Shown: positions 45,269-54,411, counted from the stretch's first letter. The stretch: 64,000 bases of DNA from Pseudoalteromonas phenolica (GCF_005876835.1 NZ_PPSW01000027.1:62001-126000), one strand, 5' to 3'. Numbers and translations are program-made. The notes: generated by a model not told the origin, from the sequence alone.

Positions 45269-46087
45269 TTAGATACCACTATCATGCAAAAACTTCTCCA
45301 TAATTTCGTTTAATCGTGTTTTAAGTGTCATATCTATTGAAGACTGGGCTGTTTTTACTTCACAACCACCTCTGTCTAGTGTTGGTTCAGCCACCAGTTG
45401 CCAGTGCTGTTGTTGAAGGTGTTCAACGCCATAAGCTTCTTCTACTAAACTTAGGTCCTCTGGATTCAAATGAATTTTGACCGCTTGCTCTCCCATTGGT
45501 AAAGCATCAATGGCTTTCTTTAGTGCCACTAAAATAAGCTCTGGGTGAGTTTGCAGTTCTTTAAACACCACTTGCTCCGCCAATAATTTGGCAAGGTGAA
45601 CAAGTTGCTTCTCAACCGTTTCATCTATTTTATTTAGAGGCGTTGCAATCCCTTCAATTAATTGACCTAAGTACTGCAACTTCTCTTCAACCAAAGGCTT
45701 GGCATCGTTCAAACCTTGCTCTTTGCCAATTTCTATACCTTCTTTATATCCAGCTTCTTTTCCTTCCGTGACGCCTTTATCGAACCCTTCGATATAACCT
45801 TGTTCATGACCTTGCTTGATGCCTTCTTCATAGGCGTCTTGACGGATCTGCTCAAGCTCTTCAAGCGTCAGTGTAGGGAATTCTTCTGGCTCTTGTGTTT
45901 CAGGTTCATCTTCATGCGCATGCTGCTGTTTTTGATAAACTTGTTCAAGTGGTTGTCCAAATGCCGTAGACCGGCCTGAGAACTTGGTCAGATCTTCGCT
46001 TACATCCGGAATAGGCCAGCTTTTTAACAATTCATCAATGGCTTCGCCTTCAACCGGCCTGCCTTTATAAAACTTTTTATCACTCAT
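45269..46087 (-). CDS. fliH: Flagellar export ATPase regulator FliH
   Basis: FliH dimerises and ties FliI to the C-ring. The 272-residue product has an acidic N-terminal half, then a run of GxxxG-type repeats with glycine at nearly every fourth residue (about 95-130; EEGIKQGHEQGYIEGFDKG), a family hallmark. A V-ATPase E-subunit-like C-terminal domain follows (LLAEQVVFKELQTHPELIL). It is four bases from fliG and 19 from fliI. Confidence 0.95.
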   Translation of the reverse strand: MSDKKFYKGRPVEGEAIDELLKSWPIPDVSEDLTKFSGRSTAFGQPLEQVYQKQQHAHEDEPETQEPEEFPTLTLEELEQIRQDAYEEGIKQGHEQGYIEGFDKGVTEGKEAGYKEGIEIGKEQGLNDAKPLVEEKLQYLGQLIEGIATPLNKIDETVEKQLVHLAKLLAEQVVFKELQTHPELILVALKKAIDALPMGEQAVKIHLNPEDLSLVEEAYGVEHLQQQHWQLVAEPTLDRGGCEVKTAQSSIDMTLKTRLNEIMEKFLHDSGI

Positions 46088-46090
46088 CGA

Positions 46091-47134
46091 TTACAAGAAC
46101 TCTTCTCCGCCGCCGCCACCCAGCATAACCTCACCTGAATCAGCAAGACGACGAGCTGTCGATAAGATTTCTTTCTGTGCGGCCTCCACTTCACTGATAC
46201 GCACTGGTGGCATTGCTTCAAGGTCATCTGCCATCATCTCTGCTGCACGTTTAGACATATTACCTAATATCTTGTCTTTCAATGCATCGTCAGTACCTTT
46301 GATTGCTTTCATCAATACATCTTGCTGTACTTCACGCAGAATAGCTTGAATACCACGATCTTCAACATCCATCAGGTTCTCAAATACAAACATCAGATCT
46401 TGAATTTGTTGTGACATCTCTTCGTCATGCTCACGGATTGAATCCATTAACTGACCTTCAACATTGGTGTCTAGGTAGTTCATGATATCTGCTGCCGCTT
46501 TTAAGCCGCCCATTTTCGCAGCCTGCGCACCGGCTTGACCTGCGAACTGTTTCTCCATGATCTCGTTTAGCTCTTGTAGTGCGGCTGGCTGAACTTCTTC
46601 TAAGTTCGCAATACGCATAGTCAAATCTAGGCGGACTTTTTCAGGGAATTGCGACAAAATTTCGGCGGACTGTTCTGGCTCTAAATAACTTAATACGATG
46701 GTTTGGATCTGCGGGTGCTCGTTACGAATAATATTGGCAACTTGCTTTGAGTCCATCCATTTCAATGAGTCTAGACCTTTCGCTCCAGAGCCCATGACAA
46801 TTTGGTCAATTAGGCTTGCCGCTTTATCTTCACCTAGTGCAGCCGTAAGTGCTTTTTTGATAAAGTCTTCAGATTGGAAACCTATTGTACTGAAGCTTTG
46901 GATCTGCTCAATAAATAGGTTATGAACCGCACTGATCTTAGCTTGTGAAAGGTCATCTAAGGCTGCCATAGCCATACCGACCTTCTGTACTTGCTTTGGC
47001 TCAAGATGTTTTAAAATTTGTGCGGCATCTTCTTCTGTTAAGCTCAGCAATAAGATGGCGGCTTTATCAACCCCGTCGAGCTTCTCAACATCAAAAGCCG
47101 CTGGGAGCTGTTTTTGTTCTTCTTCGTTACTCAT
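46091..47134 (-). CDS. fliG: Flagellar motor switch protein FliG
   Basis: FliG is the rotor protein that interacts with the stators and sits on the MS ring. The 347-residue product has the three armadillo-like domains: the N-terminal FliF-binding part (AAILLLSLTEEDAAQILKHL), the middle EHPQ motif as EHPQIQTIVLSYLEP, and the C-terminal torque helix DRGIQAILREVQQDVLMKAIKG (conserved charged residues, split here from KDKILGNMSKRAAEM). It overlaps fliF by eight bases. Confidence 0.97.
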   Translation of the reverse strand: MSNEEEQKQLPAAFDVEKLDGVDKAAILLLSLTEEDAAQILKHLEPKQVQKVGMAMAALDDLSQAKISAVHNLFIEQIQSFSTIGFQSEDFIKKALTAALGEDKAASLIDQIVMGSGAKGLDSLKWMDSKQVANIIRNEHPQIQTIVLSYLEPEQSAEILSQFPEKVRLDLTMRIANLEEVQPAALQELNEIMEKQFAGQAGAQAAKMGGLKAAADIMNYLDTNVEGQLMDSIREHDEEMSQQIQDLMFVFENLMDVEDRGIQAILREVQQDVLMKAIKGTDDALKDKILGNMSKRAAEMMADDLEAMPPVRISEVEAAQKEILSTARRLADSGEVMLGGGGGEEFL

Positions 47135-48833
47135 CTTCCGTTAACCACGCTTTCACAACTTGTGATGATAATTCTGGTTCATTGGCTACAAGCGCTCTTA
47201 CTGCTTTCAGTAAGTCTTCGTCGCCGTGTAAGTCTGGTAATTGTAAAGTACCATCTGATGAGAAGCCAACTGCTGATGAATCAAATTCGTTGTTCAACAT
47301 ATCTAGCGTACTATCACCTAAGTCTACGCCGGTTGTTAACGCATCTTCATCAAAGTCTTCTAGTGTGTCATCTGGGTCAATCAGACGTTTCAGCATTGGA
47401 CGAACAACCGCTAGTATAAGCACTATAATAACCAAGGCACCAAGCGCAAGACGGATTGTTTTCATAAACCAATCTTGTTCCCACAGCGGCAGATCAGCTT
47501 GTTCTATGATATCTTCACGAACAAACGGGACAGTTACAACCTCTAGCGCGTCACCACGTTGCATATCAAAACCCACACCACCTTGAAGTAGACGACGAAT
47601 ATTCATCAACGCCTCTTGGCTACGAGGTGCCATTGTCATATTGCCTTCTTCATCTGCTTTTGGCAGATAATCTACTGCCACTGAAACGCTGATGCGACGA
47701 ATAACGCCTGTTTGCTGACGCTTGTGGCTGATAGTTGTATCTAATTCATAGTTACGAGTGGCTTCTTTTTGTGAACGAGAAGGCGATGAGCCTTGACCGT
47801 TAGCGCCACCTGCTATTTCAGGAATATTTGAATTTACTGGTGGTTGGTTCGATAGCGCTCCCGGGATACCTGCGGTAATTCCACCGATGTTGCTTTCTTC
47901 AAAGGTGGTTTCGCTACGTACAGCAGGTAAGTCAGGGTTATAGCGTTTCTGCGTTTCTTCAACTGCGCTAAAGTCCATGGTTAAATCTACTTGTGCGGTA
48001 TACTTACCAAGGCCAACAACAGGAATAAGGATGCTATCAATTTTTTCTAAATATTCTTGTTCACGCTTGCGCTCAATTTCATATTCTTTACGCGAGCGTG
48101 CAGCCAGTGAGTCCTGCGAACCTGAATTTAACAGACGACCGTTTTGATCTGTTACTGTTACACGTGCGGGTTCTAAACCTTGCACAGCTGAAGCAACGAT
48201 ATCTACAATCGAATCAACTTCTTCACCGCCAAGCGTTCTACCACGCTTTAAAGTAATAACCACGGTAGCCGAAGGCTTCTTCTCGCGACGGGCAAATACA
48301 TTTTCTTTAGGTATAGCTAAGAGTACTTTGGCACGGTTAATATCTTGTAGCTCTTCGATTGTTCGCGCTAGCTGCTGTTCACGACTATGCTTAAGGCGCT
48401 CGCGCTCTAAGCGCTGACTCACACCAAAGCCCATGTCTTGCATCAATATATCTGTGCCAGAACTCGGCGCTTGCGTGAAACCATCACGGGCCATTTGTAG
48501 TTTTATGGTTTGGTAATCGGTCTCGGCAACCATAATGGTGTTGCCTTCCAGCTCATAATCAATTTTCTGAGCATCAAGAAAATCGAGAGTCTGCACAAGC
48601 TCTTCGGTTGGGTACTGGCCCAGTGGACGCATATCAGGTTGGCGTGCCCAAATGATAATTGCAATTGCTATTGCCAAACAAATAGCTAAAGCAATGATAA
48701 TAGTCACCTGGCGAAGCATATCAACGCCACTTAATGCGCTTAAATATCCCGACTTTTGCTCTTGCTGCTCTTCAGAGCCAGCGCCAGCATTGCCATCGGT
48801 TAAAGTCAGATCAGTTGATTGATTCGTTGCCAC
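47127..48833 (-). CDS. fliF: Flagellar MS-ring protein FliF
   Basis: FliF builds the MS ring in the inner membrane. The 568-residue product has TM1 (about 37-57), two ring-building motifs (ADYQTIKLQMARDGF-like TDYQTIKLQMARDG, and RAKVLLAIPKENVFARREKK), a variable periplasmic middle, TM2 (about 447-466) and a C-terminal FliG-binding tail. The start is a GTG at 48833 with GTGGAG seven bases upstream. fliE precedes it by 21 bases. Confidence 0.97.
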   Translation of the reverse strand: MATNQSTDLTLTDGNAGAGSEEQQEQKSGYLSALSGVDMLRQVTIIIALAICLAIAIAIIIWARQPDMRPLGQYPTEELVQTLDFLDAQKIDYELEGNTIMVAETDYQTIKLQMARDGFTQAPSSGTDILMQDMGFGVSQRLERERLKHSREQQLARTIEELQDINRAKVLLAIPKENVFARREKKPSATVVITLKRGRTLGGEEVDSIVDIVASAVQGLEPARVTVTDQNGRLLNSGSQDSLAARSRKEYEIERKREQEYLEKIDSILIPVVGLGKYTAQVDLTMDFSAVEETQKRYNPDLPAVRSETTFEESNIGGITAGIPGALSNQPPVNSNIPEIAGGANGQGSSPSRSQKEATRNYELDTTISHKRQQTGVIRRISVSVAVDYLPKADEEGNMTMAPRSQEALMNIRRLLQGGVGFDMQRGDALEVVTVPFVREDIIEQADLPLWEQDWFMKTIRLALGALVIIVLILAVVRPMLKRLIDPDDTLEDFDEDALTTGVDLGDSTLDMLNNEFDSSAVGFSSDGTLQLPDLHGDEDLLKAVRALVANEPELSSQVVKAWLTEDE

Positions 48834-48854
48834 GGTGCTACTCCACTACCCAGA

Positions 48855-49193
48855 TTAAACTGGCATATTCATGATTTCTTTATAAGATTCTACAAGTTTA
48901 TTTCTAACTTGTACCGTTGCTTCGAAAGCCACTGATGATTTTTGTGATGCTATCATGACTTCGGCAAGTGAAACACTTCTATCACCCATCTCTAGCGCAG
49001 TAACTTTTGATTTAGCGTCTTTTTGTAAACCACTTACCGTATTAATTGCGTCTGACAGCAAATCGCCAAATTGCGCTGAAGAAGTTGCCGCGGTTTTTTG
49101 CACTGCAACTTCATTAGTTTTAATGGTATTTCTCGTTGCCTCTACTGCAAGAGACTGCATTTCTTGATAAAGAGAGTTTGGTTGGATTTTCAT
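48855..49193 (-). CDS. fliE: Flagellar hook-basal body complex protein FliE
   Basis: FliE joins the MS ring and export gate to the rod. The 112-residue product ends with the family signature AEVMIASQKSSVAFEATVQV...KEIMNMPV. The start is the ATG at 49193 (MKIQPNSLY). A longer frame to 49247 would run over the sigma-54 promoter at 49230-49244, so it is rejected. It is the first gene of fliEFGHIJ. Confidence 0.96.
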   Translation of the reverse strand: MKIQPNSLYQEMQSLAVEATRNTIKTNEVAVQKTAATSSAQFGDLLSDAINTVSGLQKDAKSKVTALEMGDRSVSLAEVMIASQKSSVAFEATVQVRNKLVESYKEIMNMPV

Positions 49194-49229
49194 AACACCC
49201 ACTCCAATAAAAACATATAACTTGTAAAA

Positions 49230-49244
49230 GCACAAAGTGTGCCA
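49230..49244 (-). promoter_or_regulatory. Sigma-54 promoter of fliE operon
   Basis: The minus strand reads TGGCACACTTTGTGC: a perfect TGGCAC half and GC exactly 10 bases after GG. It lies 36 bases before the fliE ATG. FlrA or FlrC would be the activator. Confidence 0.88.
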
Positions 49245-49310
49245 CAAATTAACCCTTTATTTTCAGTGTGTTGAGTTAATTTAATGTGAGTCGACTTTTT
49301 GACAATAAGA

Positions 49311-49334
49311 AAGAGGCCAAGAGTTTGGCCTCTT
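49311..49334 (-). terminator. Rho-independent terminator after flrC
   Basis: A perfect 9-bp stem AAGAGGCCA/TGGCCTCTT with a 6-base loop, followed on the minus strand by TCTTATT, lies 14 bases after the flrC stop and before the fliE promoter. Confidence 0.88.
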
Positions 49335-49348
49335 ATAGAATAGAGAAG

Positions 49349-50758
49349 TTATGCAGGTAACGGGATCCCCATGTCGCGCATTTTAGCTAATTTATAACGT
49401 AAAGTTCTTGGACTCATACCCAGTATCTCAGCAACGTCTTTACGCTTACCATTACACTTATGAAGCGTATCTAAAATAATTTGATGCTCTTTATCTTGTA
49501 AAGTCGCTTTATAATTTGCAGCATCATAACTTTCTATGTCACTGATTACAGGCTCAACTTGTCGCGCCTGTTGCTCCACATTGATCTGTGGCGACACTTT
49601 CATATTCGTTGTTCTTGTAGTTACTAAACTAGGTTGATAATTTTCAATAAAAATATCTTCACCATGTACAACATCGCCCTGCTGCAAGATCAAAGCACGT
49701 TGAACCACATTATCAAGCTCTCTGACATTACCAGGCCAAGAATGTGATAATAACTTTTGCTTTGCACTATCACTTAATTGCACTGCTGGCTTGCCTGCTT
49801 TGTTGGTATGTCTTGCTAACAAATGCTCAGCTAACACTACGATATCACCCGGGCGCTCATTCAGTGGTAGCCACATCAGAGGAAAAACATTCAAACGGTA
49901 ATACAAATCTTCTCTAAACTTACCTTCAGCCACCGCCTCTTTAAGGTCACGGTTACTGGTCGCCAAAACTCTGACGTCTAAGTCGATGGTTTTTCTCCCA
50001 CCCAAACGCTCTACTTCTCGCTCTTGCAACACGCGAAGGAGTTTGGCTTGCAAGCCTAAATCCATTTCGGTAATTTCATCTAACAAAATAGTGCCTTTTT
50101 GAGCTTGTTCGAATTTACCCGGACACGCTTGAATAGCACCTGTGAATGCACCCTTTTCATACCCAAACAAAGTAGCTTCGAGCATATTTTCAGGAATAGC
50201 CGCACAATTGATAGCGACAAAGGCTTCATCTTTACGTTCTGATTTATCATGAATGAATCGAGCCAATACTTCTTTACCCGAACCACTTGGCCCTAGCACC
50301 ATAACACTAGCGTCAGATTTCGCGACTTTATTAGCAAGTTCAAGTAATTGCAGACTTTGTGGATCAGCAACCACAGGGCCTTCTGTTTCTTTCTCTTTTG
50401 CCGGCATATAGCGACTAACCATATTCAGAAGTACTTCTGGTGCGAACGGTTTTGCCATGTAATCAATGGCACCTAAACGCATGGCCTCTACGGCATCATC
50501 AATGGTTGCGTAAGCCGTCATCATCAGCACGGGCAAATCTGGGTAGTTAAGCTTAATGGTTTTGAGTAAATCCAAACCACTCATTGCGCCCATTTGTACA
50601 TCGCTAACCACAATCGAGAAGGTTTGTTTTTTTAAAAGCATCACCGCTTCTTCGGCAGAGCTCGCCTCAACCGTATCAAAACCTGAAAGTTGAAGTGTAT
50701 CGATTAGTGCTTCTCTTAACCCTGCATCATCTTCAACGACTAAAATTGAATGACTCAT
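49349..50758 (-). CDS. flrC: Sigma-54-dependent flagellar response regulator FlrC
   Basis: FlrC, phosphorylated by FlrB, activates sigma-54 flagellar promoters. The 469-residue product has a receiver domain (phospho-acceptor Asp53 in VVSDVQMG), an AAA+ domain with Walker A GPSGSGKE (156-163) and the sigma-54-contact loop GAFTGA (203-208), and a Fis-type DNA-binding helix-turn-helix at the end (RKDVAEILGMSPRTLRYKL). It overlaps flrB by four bases (ATGA). Confidence 0.96.
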   Translation of the reverse strand: MSHSILVVEDDAGLREALIDTLQLSGFDTVEASSAEEAVMLLKKQTFSIVVSDVQMGAMSGLDLLKTIKLNYPDLPVLMMTAYATIDDAVEAMRLGAIDYMAKPFAPEVLLNMVSRYMPAKEKETEGPVVADPQSLQLLELANKVAKSDASVMVLGPSGSGKEVLARFIHDKSERKDEAFVAINCAAIPENMLEATLFGYEKGAFTGAIQACPGKFEQAQKGTILLDEITEMDLGLQAKLLRVLQEREVERLGGRKTIDLDVRVLATSNRDLKEAVAEGKFREDLYYRLNVFPLMWLPLNERPGDIVVLAEHLLARHTNKAGKPAVQLSDSAKQKLLSHSWPGNVRELDNVVQRALILQQGDVVHGEDIFIENYQPSLVTTRTTNMKVSPQINVEQQARQVEPVISDIESYDAANYKATLQDKEHQIILDTLHKCNGKRKDVAEILGMSPRTLRYKLAKMRDMGIPLPA

Positions 50759-51891
50759 ACAACCTCCAATTGCTCTGTGCTAAATGAAATTGGCAGTAGT
50801 AAACTAAAACACGCTCCGCCTTGCTCATTATTAGTAACTTCTACTTTACCCTTGTGCGAGTTAGCCACTGAGCTAACAACCGCTAAACCTAGGCCCGTAC
50901 CTTGGCTTTTTGTGGTAAAGAAGGGTTCAAATATTTTTTCTGACAGCGCTAAATCGACACCTGGGCCATTATCAGAAACAGAAATTCTGACTCTGTCAGA
51001 TTCGTCGTCTCGCGCTGCGCTTAGTGTGATGTGGGCATCTTTGCCAATCACTTGAATACTATTGTGAATTAAATTTTGAATGGCACTGGCGAGCGCTGTT
51101 TTATTACCTAAGATTTCAATGTCCGGCTCTGGTAAATTTACTTCAAGCTCACTACTATTCATCGCCACCATGGCATCTGCACCTGCTTTCACTTCACTCA
51201 GCAGTTGTTGCATAGACACCTTTTCGATCACTTGCTGCTCACCACTTTTTGCAAACAACAACATATCGTTTACTTGCGATTCGAGATCTTTCAATCTAGA
51301 CATCAGCTTTTCATGAAAACGTGAACGAGATGCTTCAGGTACTTTATTACTTCCTAAATTGGCAGCATACAGCATAGCTGCCGAAAGTGGCGTTCTTACT
51401 TGGTGTGCTAGCGATGCAACCATTTTACCCAGAGAGCTCAAACGCTGCATATGTGCCATACGTTTCTGTAAACGACGAGTTTCTGTTAGGTCAGTCATTA
51501 AAATTAATTGACCCGGCTCTGGCGCAAGTGCGGTAATATCAAGCTTAATTAATCGGCCGTCTCGCAATGACACTTCATGACCATCATCTTGCTGTGGGCT
51601 AAAAGAGCGCTGAATGATATTAAACCATTTTTCACCTTCTAGTGGCTCACCCAACATATCAATGGCAATTTGATTTGCTTTCGCAATCATGCCTTGACCA
51701 TCGAGCACCACAACACCAGCAGGCATAGTATCAACTAGGTGACTTAACCAACTTGCTTGTTGACGTAAGTCGCTTAATTCCCCCACATAAGCCTCCTGCA
51801 GTAAACATGGGTTAAACTCTAAATCAGGTCGACGACTTAGAGGTGTTACTGGAGATAAATGTGATGTCTGGGCTAATTGTGCTAGTGCCAT
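50755..51891 (-). CDS. flrB: Flagellar sensor histidine kinase FlrB
   Basis: FlrB phosphorylates FlrC. The 378-residue product has no membrane segment, so it is cytosolic. It has a PAS domain (about 50-135; LVDTMPAGVVVLDGQGMIAK), an H-box with His163 in LAHQVRTPLSAAM, and an HATPase domain with N (LIHNSIQV), G1 (SDNGPGVD) and G2 (TKSQGTGLGLAVV) boxes. A sigma-54 promoter with exact spacing lies 37 bases upstream, in keeping with FlrA control. Confidence 0.95.
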   Translation of the reverse strand: MALAQLAQTSHLSPVTPLSRRPDLEFNPCLLQEAYVGELSDLRQQASWLSHLVDTMPAGVVVLDGQGMIAKANQIAIDMLGEPLEGEKWFNIIQRSFSPQQDDGHEVSLRDGRLIKLDITALAPEPGQLILMTDLTETRRLQKRMAHMQRLSSLGKMVASLAHQVRTPLSAAMLYAANLGSNKVPEASRSRFHEKLMSRLKDLESQVNDMLLFAKSGEQQVIEKVSMQQLLSEVKAGADAMVAMNSSELEVNLPEPDIEILGNKTALASAIQNLIHNSIQVIGKDAHITLSAARDDESDRVRISVSDNGPGVDLALSEKIFEPFFTTKSQGTGLGLAVVSSVANSHKGKVEVTNNEQGGACFSLLLPISFSTEQLEVV

Positions 51892-51927
51892 AACGTTAAT
51901 CTCAAAACTTTAAACTAACCGAATAAA

Positions 51928-51942
51928 GCAGATTATGTGCCA
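51928..51942 (-). promoter_or_regulatory. Sigma-54 promoter of flrBC
   Basis: The minus strand reads TGGCACATAATCTGC: perfect TGGCAC, GG-N10-GC spacing, 37 bases before the flrB ATG. FlrA is the expected activator. Confidence 0.87.
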
Positions 51943-52010
51943 AAATTAAAAACCCATTATTTTCAATGGCTAAACAGGGGGTTAGGCTCAAATTATTAAG
52001 TGTTACATTT

Positions 52011-52040
52011 TTGACACTGTTTTTTTATACAGCCTTATAT
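52011..52040 (+). promoter_or_regulatory. Sigma-70 promoter candidate for tag
   Basis: A consensus -35 TTGACA (52011-52016) is followed after 18 bases by TTATAT (52035-52040), with TATATA as an overlapping alternative. Transcription would start near 52047, which puts the repeat hairpin at 52058-52101 in the leader. Confidence 0.6.
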
Positions 52041-52057
52041 ATACTATTTTTATACTC

Positions 52058-52101
52058 ATACCAATCCTCTTAATTAAGTGATCTATTTTGAGGATTGGTA
52101 T
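52058..52101. repeat. Short palindromic repeat copy in the tag leader
   Basis: A perfect 12-bp inverted repeat, ATACCAATCCTC (52058-52069) and GAGGATTGGTAT (52090-52101), surrounds a 20-base spacer. Its left end and the CTATTTTGAGG block match the longer element at 4826-4924, so it looks like an internally deleted copy. It ends 21 bases before the tag start. Confidence 0.75.
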
Positions 52102-52122
52102 CAACCAACAGAGATACAAAAA

Positions 52123-52728
52123 ATGTGCACACGCTGCCTTTGGCTAGACGAAACAAAACCTGATTACGTTGCTTATCACGATGAAGAATGGGGCATCCCA
52201 GTATTTGACGACCAAAAGCTATTCGAGTTTATCACCTTGGAATCCGCACAAGCAGGACTGAGTTGGTACACTATTTTGAAAAAGCGCGATGGCTACCGAG
52301 CTGCTTTTAAGAATTTTGATGTTGATAAAGTCGCAGCTATGACAGATGAAGATGTAGAACGTTTAATGACTGAACCAAGCATTGTTCGCAATAAATTAAA
52401 AATTGCGGCGACAATCAATAATGCCAAGGCATTTATAAAGATACAGCAAGAGTTTGGTAGCTTCGCGAAATACCAATGGCAGTTTGTTAACAATAAGCCG
52501 ATCGTGAATCAAATACATAGTAAAGAAGATTATCCAGCCACCAGCGAGATCAGTGAAAAGTTTGCCAAAGATTTAAAGAAGCGCGGGTTTAAGTTTTTAG
52601 GTCCAACTACGGTATACGCGCATATGCAGGCATGTGGCATGGTCAACGATCACGATAATGCCTGCTTTCGAAAGCAAGAAGTCATTGATTTATATTGCGA
52701 TAAAGATTTTGCAAAAGAACTTATGTAA
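52123..52728 (+). CDS. tag: DNA-3-methyladenine glycosylase I
   Basis: Tag removes 3-methyladenine from DNA in base excision repair. The 201-residue product follows E. coli Tag closely: CTRCLWLD with zinc-binding cysteines at the start, YHDEEWGIPVFDD, ESAQAGLSWYTILKKRDGYR, the late KKRGFKFLGPTTVYAHMQACG, and a C-terminal VNDHDNACF that completes the zinc site. I choose the ATG at 52123, since the longer frame from the GTG at 52078 starts inside the repeat element and adds residues foreign to the family. It sits on the plus strand between flrA and flrBC, where it has no obvious functional partner. Confidence 0.95.
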   Translation: MCTRCLWLDETKPDYVAYHDEEWGIPVFDDQKLFEFITLESAQAGLSWYTILKKRDGYRAAFKNFDVDKVAAMTDEDVERLMTEPSIVRNKLKIAATINNAKAFIKIQQEFGSFAKYQWQFVNNKPIVNQIHSKEDYPATSEISEKFAKDLKKRGFKFLGPTTVYAHMQACGMVNDHDNACFRKQEVIDLYCDKDFAKELM

Positions 52729-52745
52729 TAAACAGAAAATATAGA

Positions 52746-52782
52746 AAAGTAAAAAGCGCGTATTAAACTCGCTTTTTACTTT
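52746..52782. terminator. Bidirectional terminator between tag and flrA
   Basis: A perfect 13-bp stem, AAAGTAAAAAGCG (52746-52758) with CGCTTTTTACTTT (52770-52782), lies between convergent genes. Confidence 0.92.
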
Positions 52783-52813
52783 GAATTACAGATTAACCTG
52801 CCATGTTCAATAC

Positions 52814-54256
52814 TCAGTCTTTATTTAAATTATACTTTTTCATTTTTTCTACGAGCGTGGTACGACGTACCCCAAGGATTTCAGCTGCACGCGCCACCAC
52901 GTAGTCGTTTCGCTCTAAAGCTTGCGTAATTAAACTCACTTCTAATTCAGCCAAGTACTCTTTTAATTCAATACCTTCATCTGGCAACAGGCCAAACTGA
53001 TTTGAAGAGTCATTGAACCCAGAGTCAAACTCAACCGACTCTTCATCATAGTCGCTAAAGCCACTACTAAATAGCTCGTTAAACGCATCTTTTTCAAGCA
53101 GCTCTTCAGGATACTCAGGCTCAAATGCTTCAACTTCAATATGGCGATACTTAGTCGGCAAATCAGTGACGTCGACCACCTTTTCAGGGAACATAATCAC
53201 CATACGCTCAACAAGGTTAGCCAACTCTCGAATATTACCAGGCCAAGGGTGTGCTTTGAGACTCTCAATTGCACGCTCTGTAAACTTAGCTGTGCTGCCA
53301 CTTTGCTCATGCACGCGGCGCATAAGCTCATTTAATAGCAGTGGAATATCATCTGCGCGCTCATGCAAAGAAGGGTTTTCGATTGGGAAAACATTTAAAC
53401 GGTAAAACAAGTCTTCACGAAACTTACCGTCTTCTATCATGGTTTCTAAATTTCTGTGAGTCGCAGCAATGATTCGAACATCAGCCTGAATTGCTTTTGT
53501 ACCGCCCACACGCTCATAACTGCGCTCTTGCAACACTCGAAGCAATTTTACCTGCATTTGCAATGGCATATCACCAATTTCGTCTAGAAATAAGGTACCA
53601 CCTTGAGCGAGTTCAAAGCGACCTTTTCGTGCTGAAATTGCGCCAGTAAAAGCGCCTTTCTCATGACCAAATAATTCGCTCTCTAATAAGTCACCAGGAA
53701 TCGCACCACAGTTAACTGGCACAAATGGCCCTGAGCTTCTTTTAGATAAAAGATGAACATTTCGTGCAACGACTTCTTTACCTGTGCCTGATTCACCTAA
53801 AATCAATACATTGGCATCAGTTTTCGCAACTTGTGAAATTAAAAAACGAACTTGTTTAACCGCTTCAGTTTCACCCACTAAACCATCGAAACTCTTACCT
53901 GCTGTGGCATCAGCTTTGTTAGGTAGCATTCGAAGGTATTGCTGAGCATCATGCAATAATTGCATGGTCACATCATGAATAAACGGCTCTGAGATTAAGC
54001 CAATAACGTTAGCGAGGTCTAAAAGTGGTTTGAGCGTTTCGCCTATTAACAAAAATGGAGTCGCAGGAGAGGCTTTAATGACTTGTTCGTGATCAAGCTC
54101 TGCAAGCGCACCAAGGACGACTATGGCATCTTTAGTCTTAGACATCTCTTTCTGAAAATCACTTTCAGAAACCATTTGCGCAGGTTGCCCTACAAAGTTA
54201 AGAGCAGCTGATAAACCATTCGCGCGATTATTATTGTTATCTAAGATTAAAACCAT
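52814..54256 (-). CDS. flrA: Master flagellar sigma-54 activator FlrA (FleQ)
   Basis: FlrA starts the flagellar cascade; homologue FleQ also binds c-di-GMP. The 480-residue product has an atypical receiver-like N-terminal FleQ domain (1-110), with no clear phospho-acceptor aspartate in the normal place. The AAA+ domain has Walker A GESGTGKE (154-161) and the intact GAFTGA loop (201-206). A C-terminal Fis-type helix-turn-helix follows ([19 protein letters not shown]). An acidic linker lies at about 370-425. flrA is separated from flrBC by tag, convergent with it. The ribosome binding site is weak. Confidence 0.96.
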   Translation of the reverse strand: MVLILDNNNNRANGLSAALNFVGQPAQMVSESDFQKEMSKTKDAIVVLGALAELDHEQVIKASPATPFLLIGETLKPLLDLANVIGLISEPFIHDVTMQLLHDAQQYLRMLPNKADATAGKSFDGLVGETEAVKQVRFLISQVAKTDANVLILGESGTGKEVVARNVHLLSKRSSGPFVPVNCGAIPGDLLESELFGHEKGAFTGAISARKGRFELAQGGTLFLDEIGDMPLQMQVKLLRVLQERSYERVGGTKAIQADVRIIAATHRNLETMIEDGKFREDLFYRLNVFPIENPSLHERADDIPLLLNELMRRVHEQSGSTAKFTERAIESLKAHPWPGNIRELANLVERMVIMFPEKVVDVTDLPTKYRHIEVEAFEPEYPEELLEKDAFNELFSSGFSDYDEESVEFDSGFNDSSNQFGLLPDEGIELKEYLAELEVSLITQALERNDYVVARAAEILGVRRTTLVEKMKKYNLNKD

Positions 54257-54324
54257 TTAAGGAGTCCAATGCTTCTATCAATGTGACTTAATAAAAGATT
54301 GTAAGGGAGTATGTCAGGGATGCA

Positions 54325-54384
54325 ATACCTAAGTGGCAAGTTTTTGACTCTATCGCCAAAAAAATGCCACTGAGTATGAGGTAT
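54325..54384. other. Large imperfect stem-loop between the small flagellin gene and flrA
   Basis: AGTGGCA (54332-54338) pairs with TGCCACT (54365-54371), and an outer arm ATACCT (54325-54330) pairs with AGGTAT (54379-54384). There is no clean T run, so it may be a weak terminator of the flagellin gene or part of the flrA leader region. Confidence 0.4.
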
Positions 54385-54411
54385 ATCAATACTTTGTTAT
54401 TACACACTTTA

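Noticed and set aside
46996-47586. 196-codon plus-strand open frame over fliF and fliG
   Set aside because: Ser-rich antisense shadow of two clear motor genes, no own motifs.
49194-49247. N-terminal extension of fliE
   Set aside because: The extension runs across a perfect sigma-54 promoter, so it would not be transcribed; MKIQPNSLY at 49193 fits the family.
52078-52122. Fifteen-residue upstream extension of tag from a GTG
   Set aside because: It lies inside the repeat element, adds residues absent from the family, and the ATG at 52123 gives the normal Tag start with the zinc cysteines.
54333-54349. Plus-strand near-match to a sigma-54 site (TGGCAAGTTTTTGAC)
   Set aside because: The -12 GC is AC here and no plus-strand gene starts within 1 kb downstream; it is better explained as part of the stem-loop.
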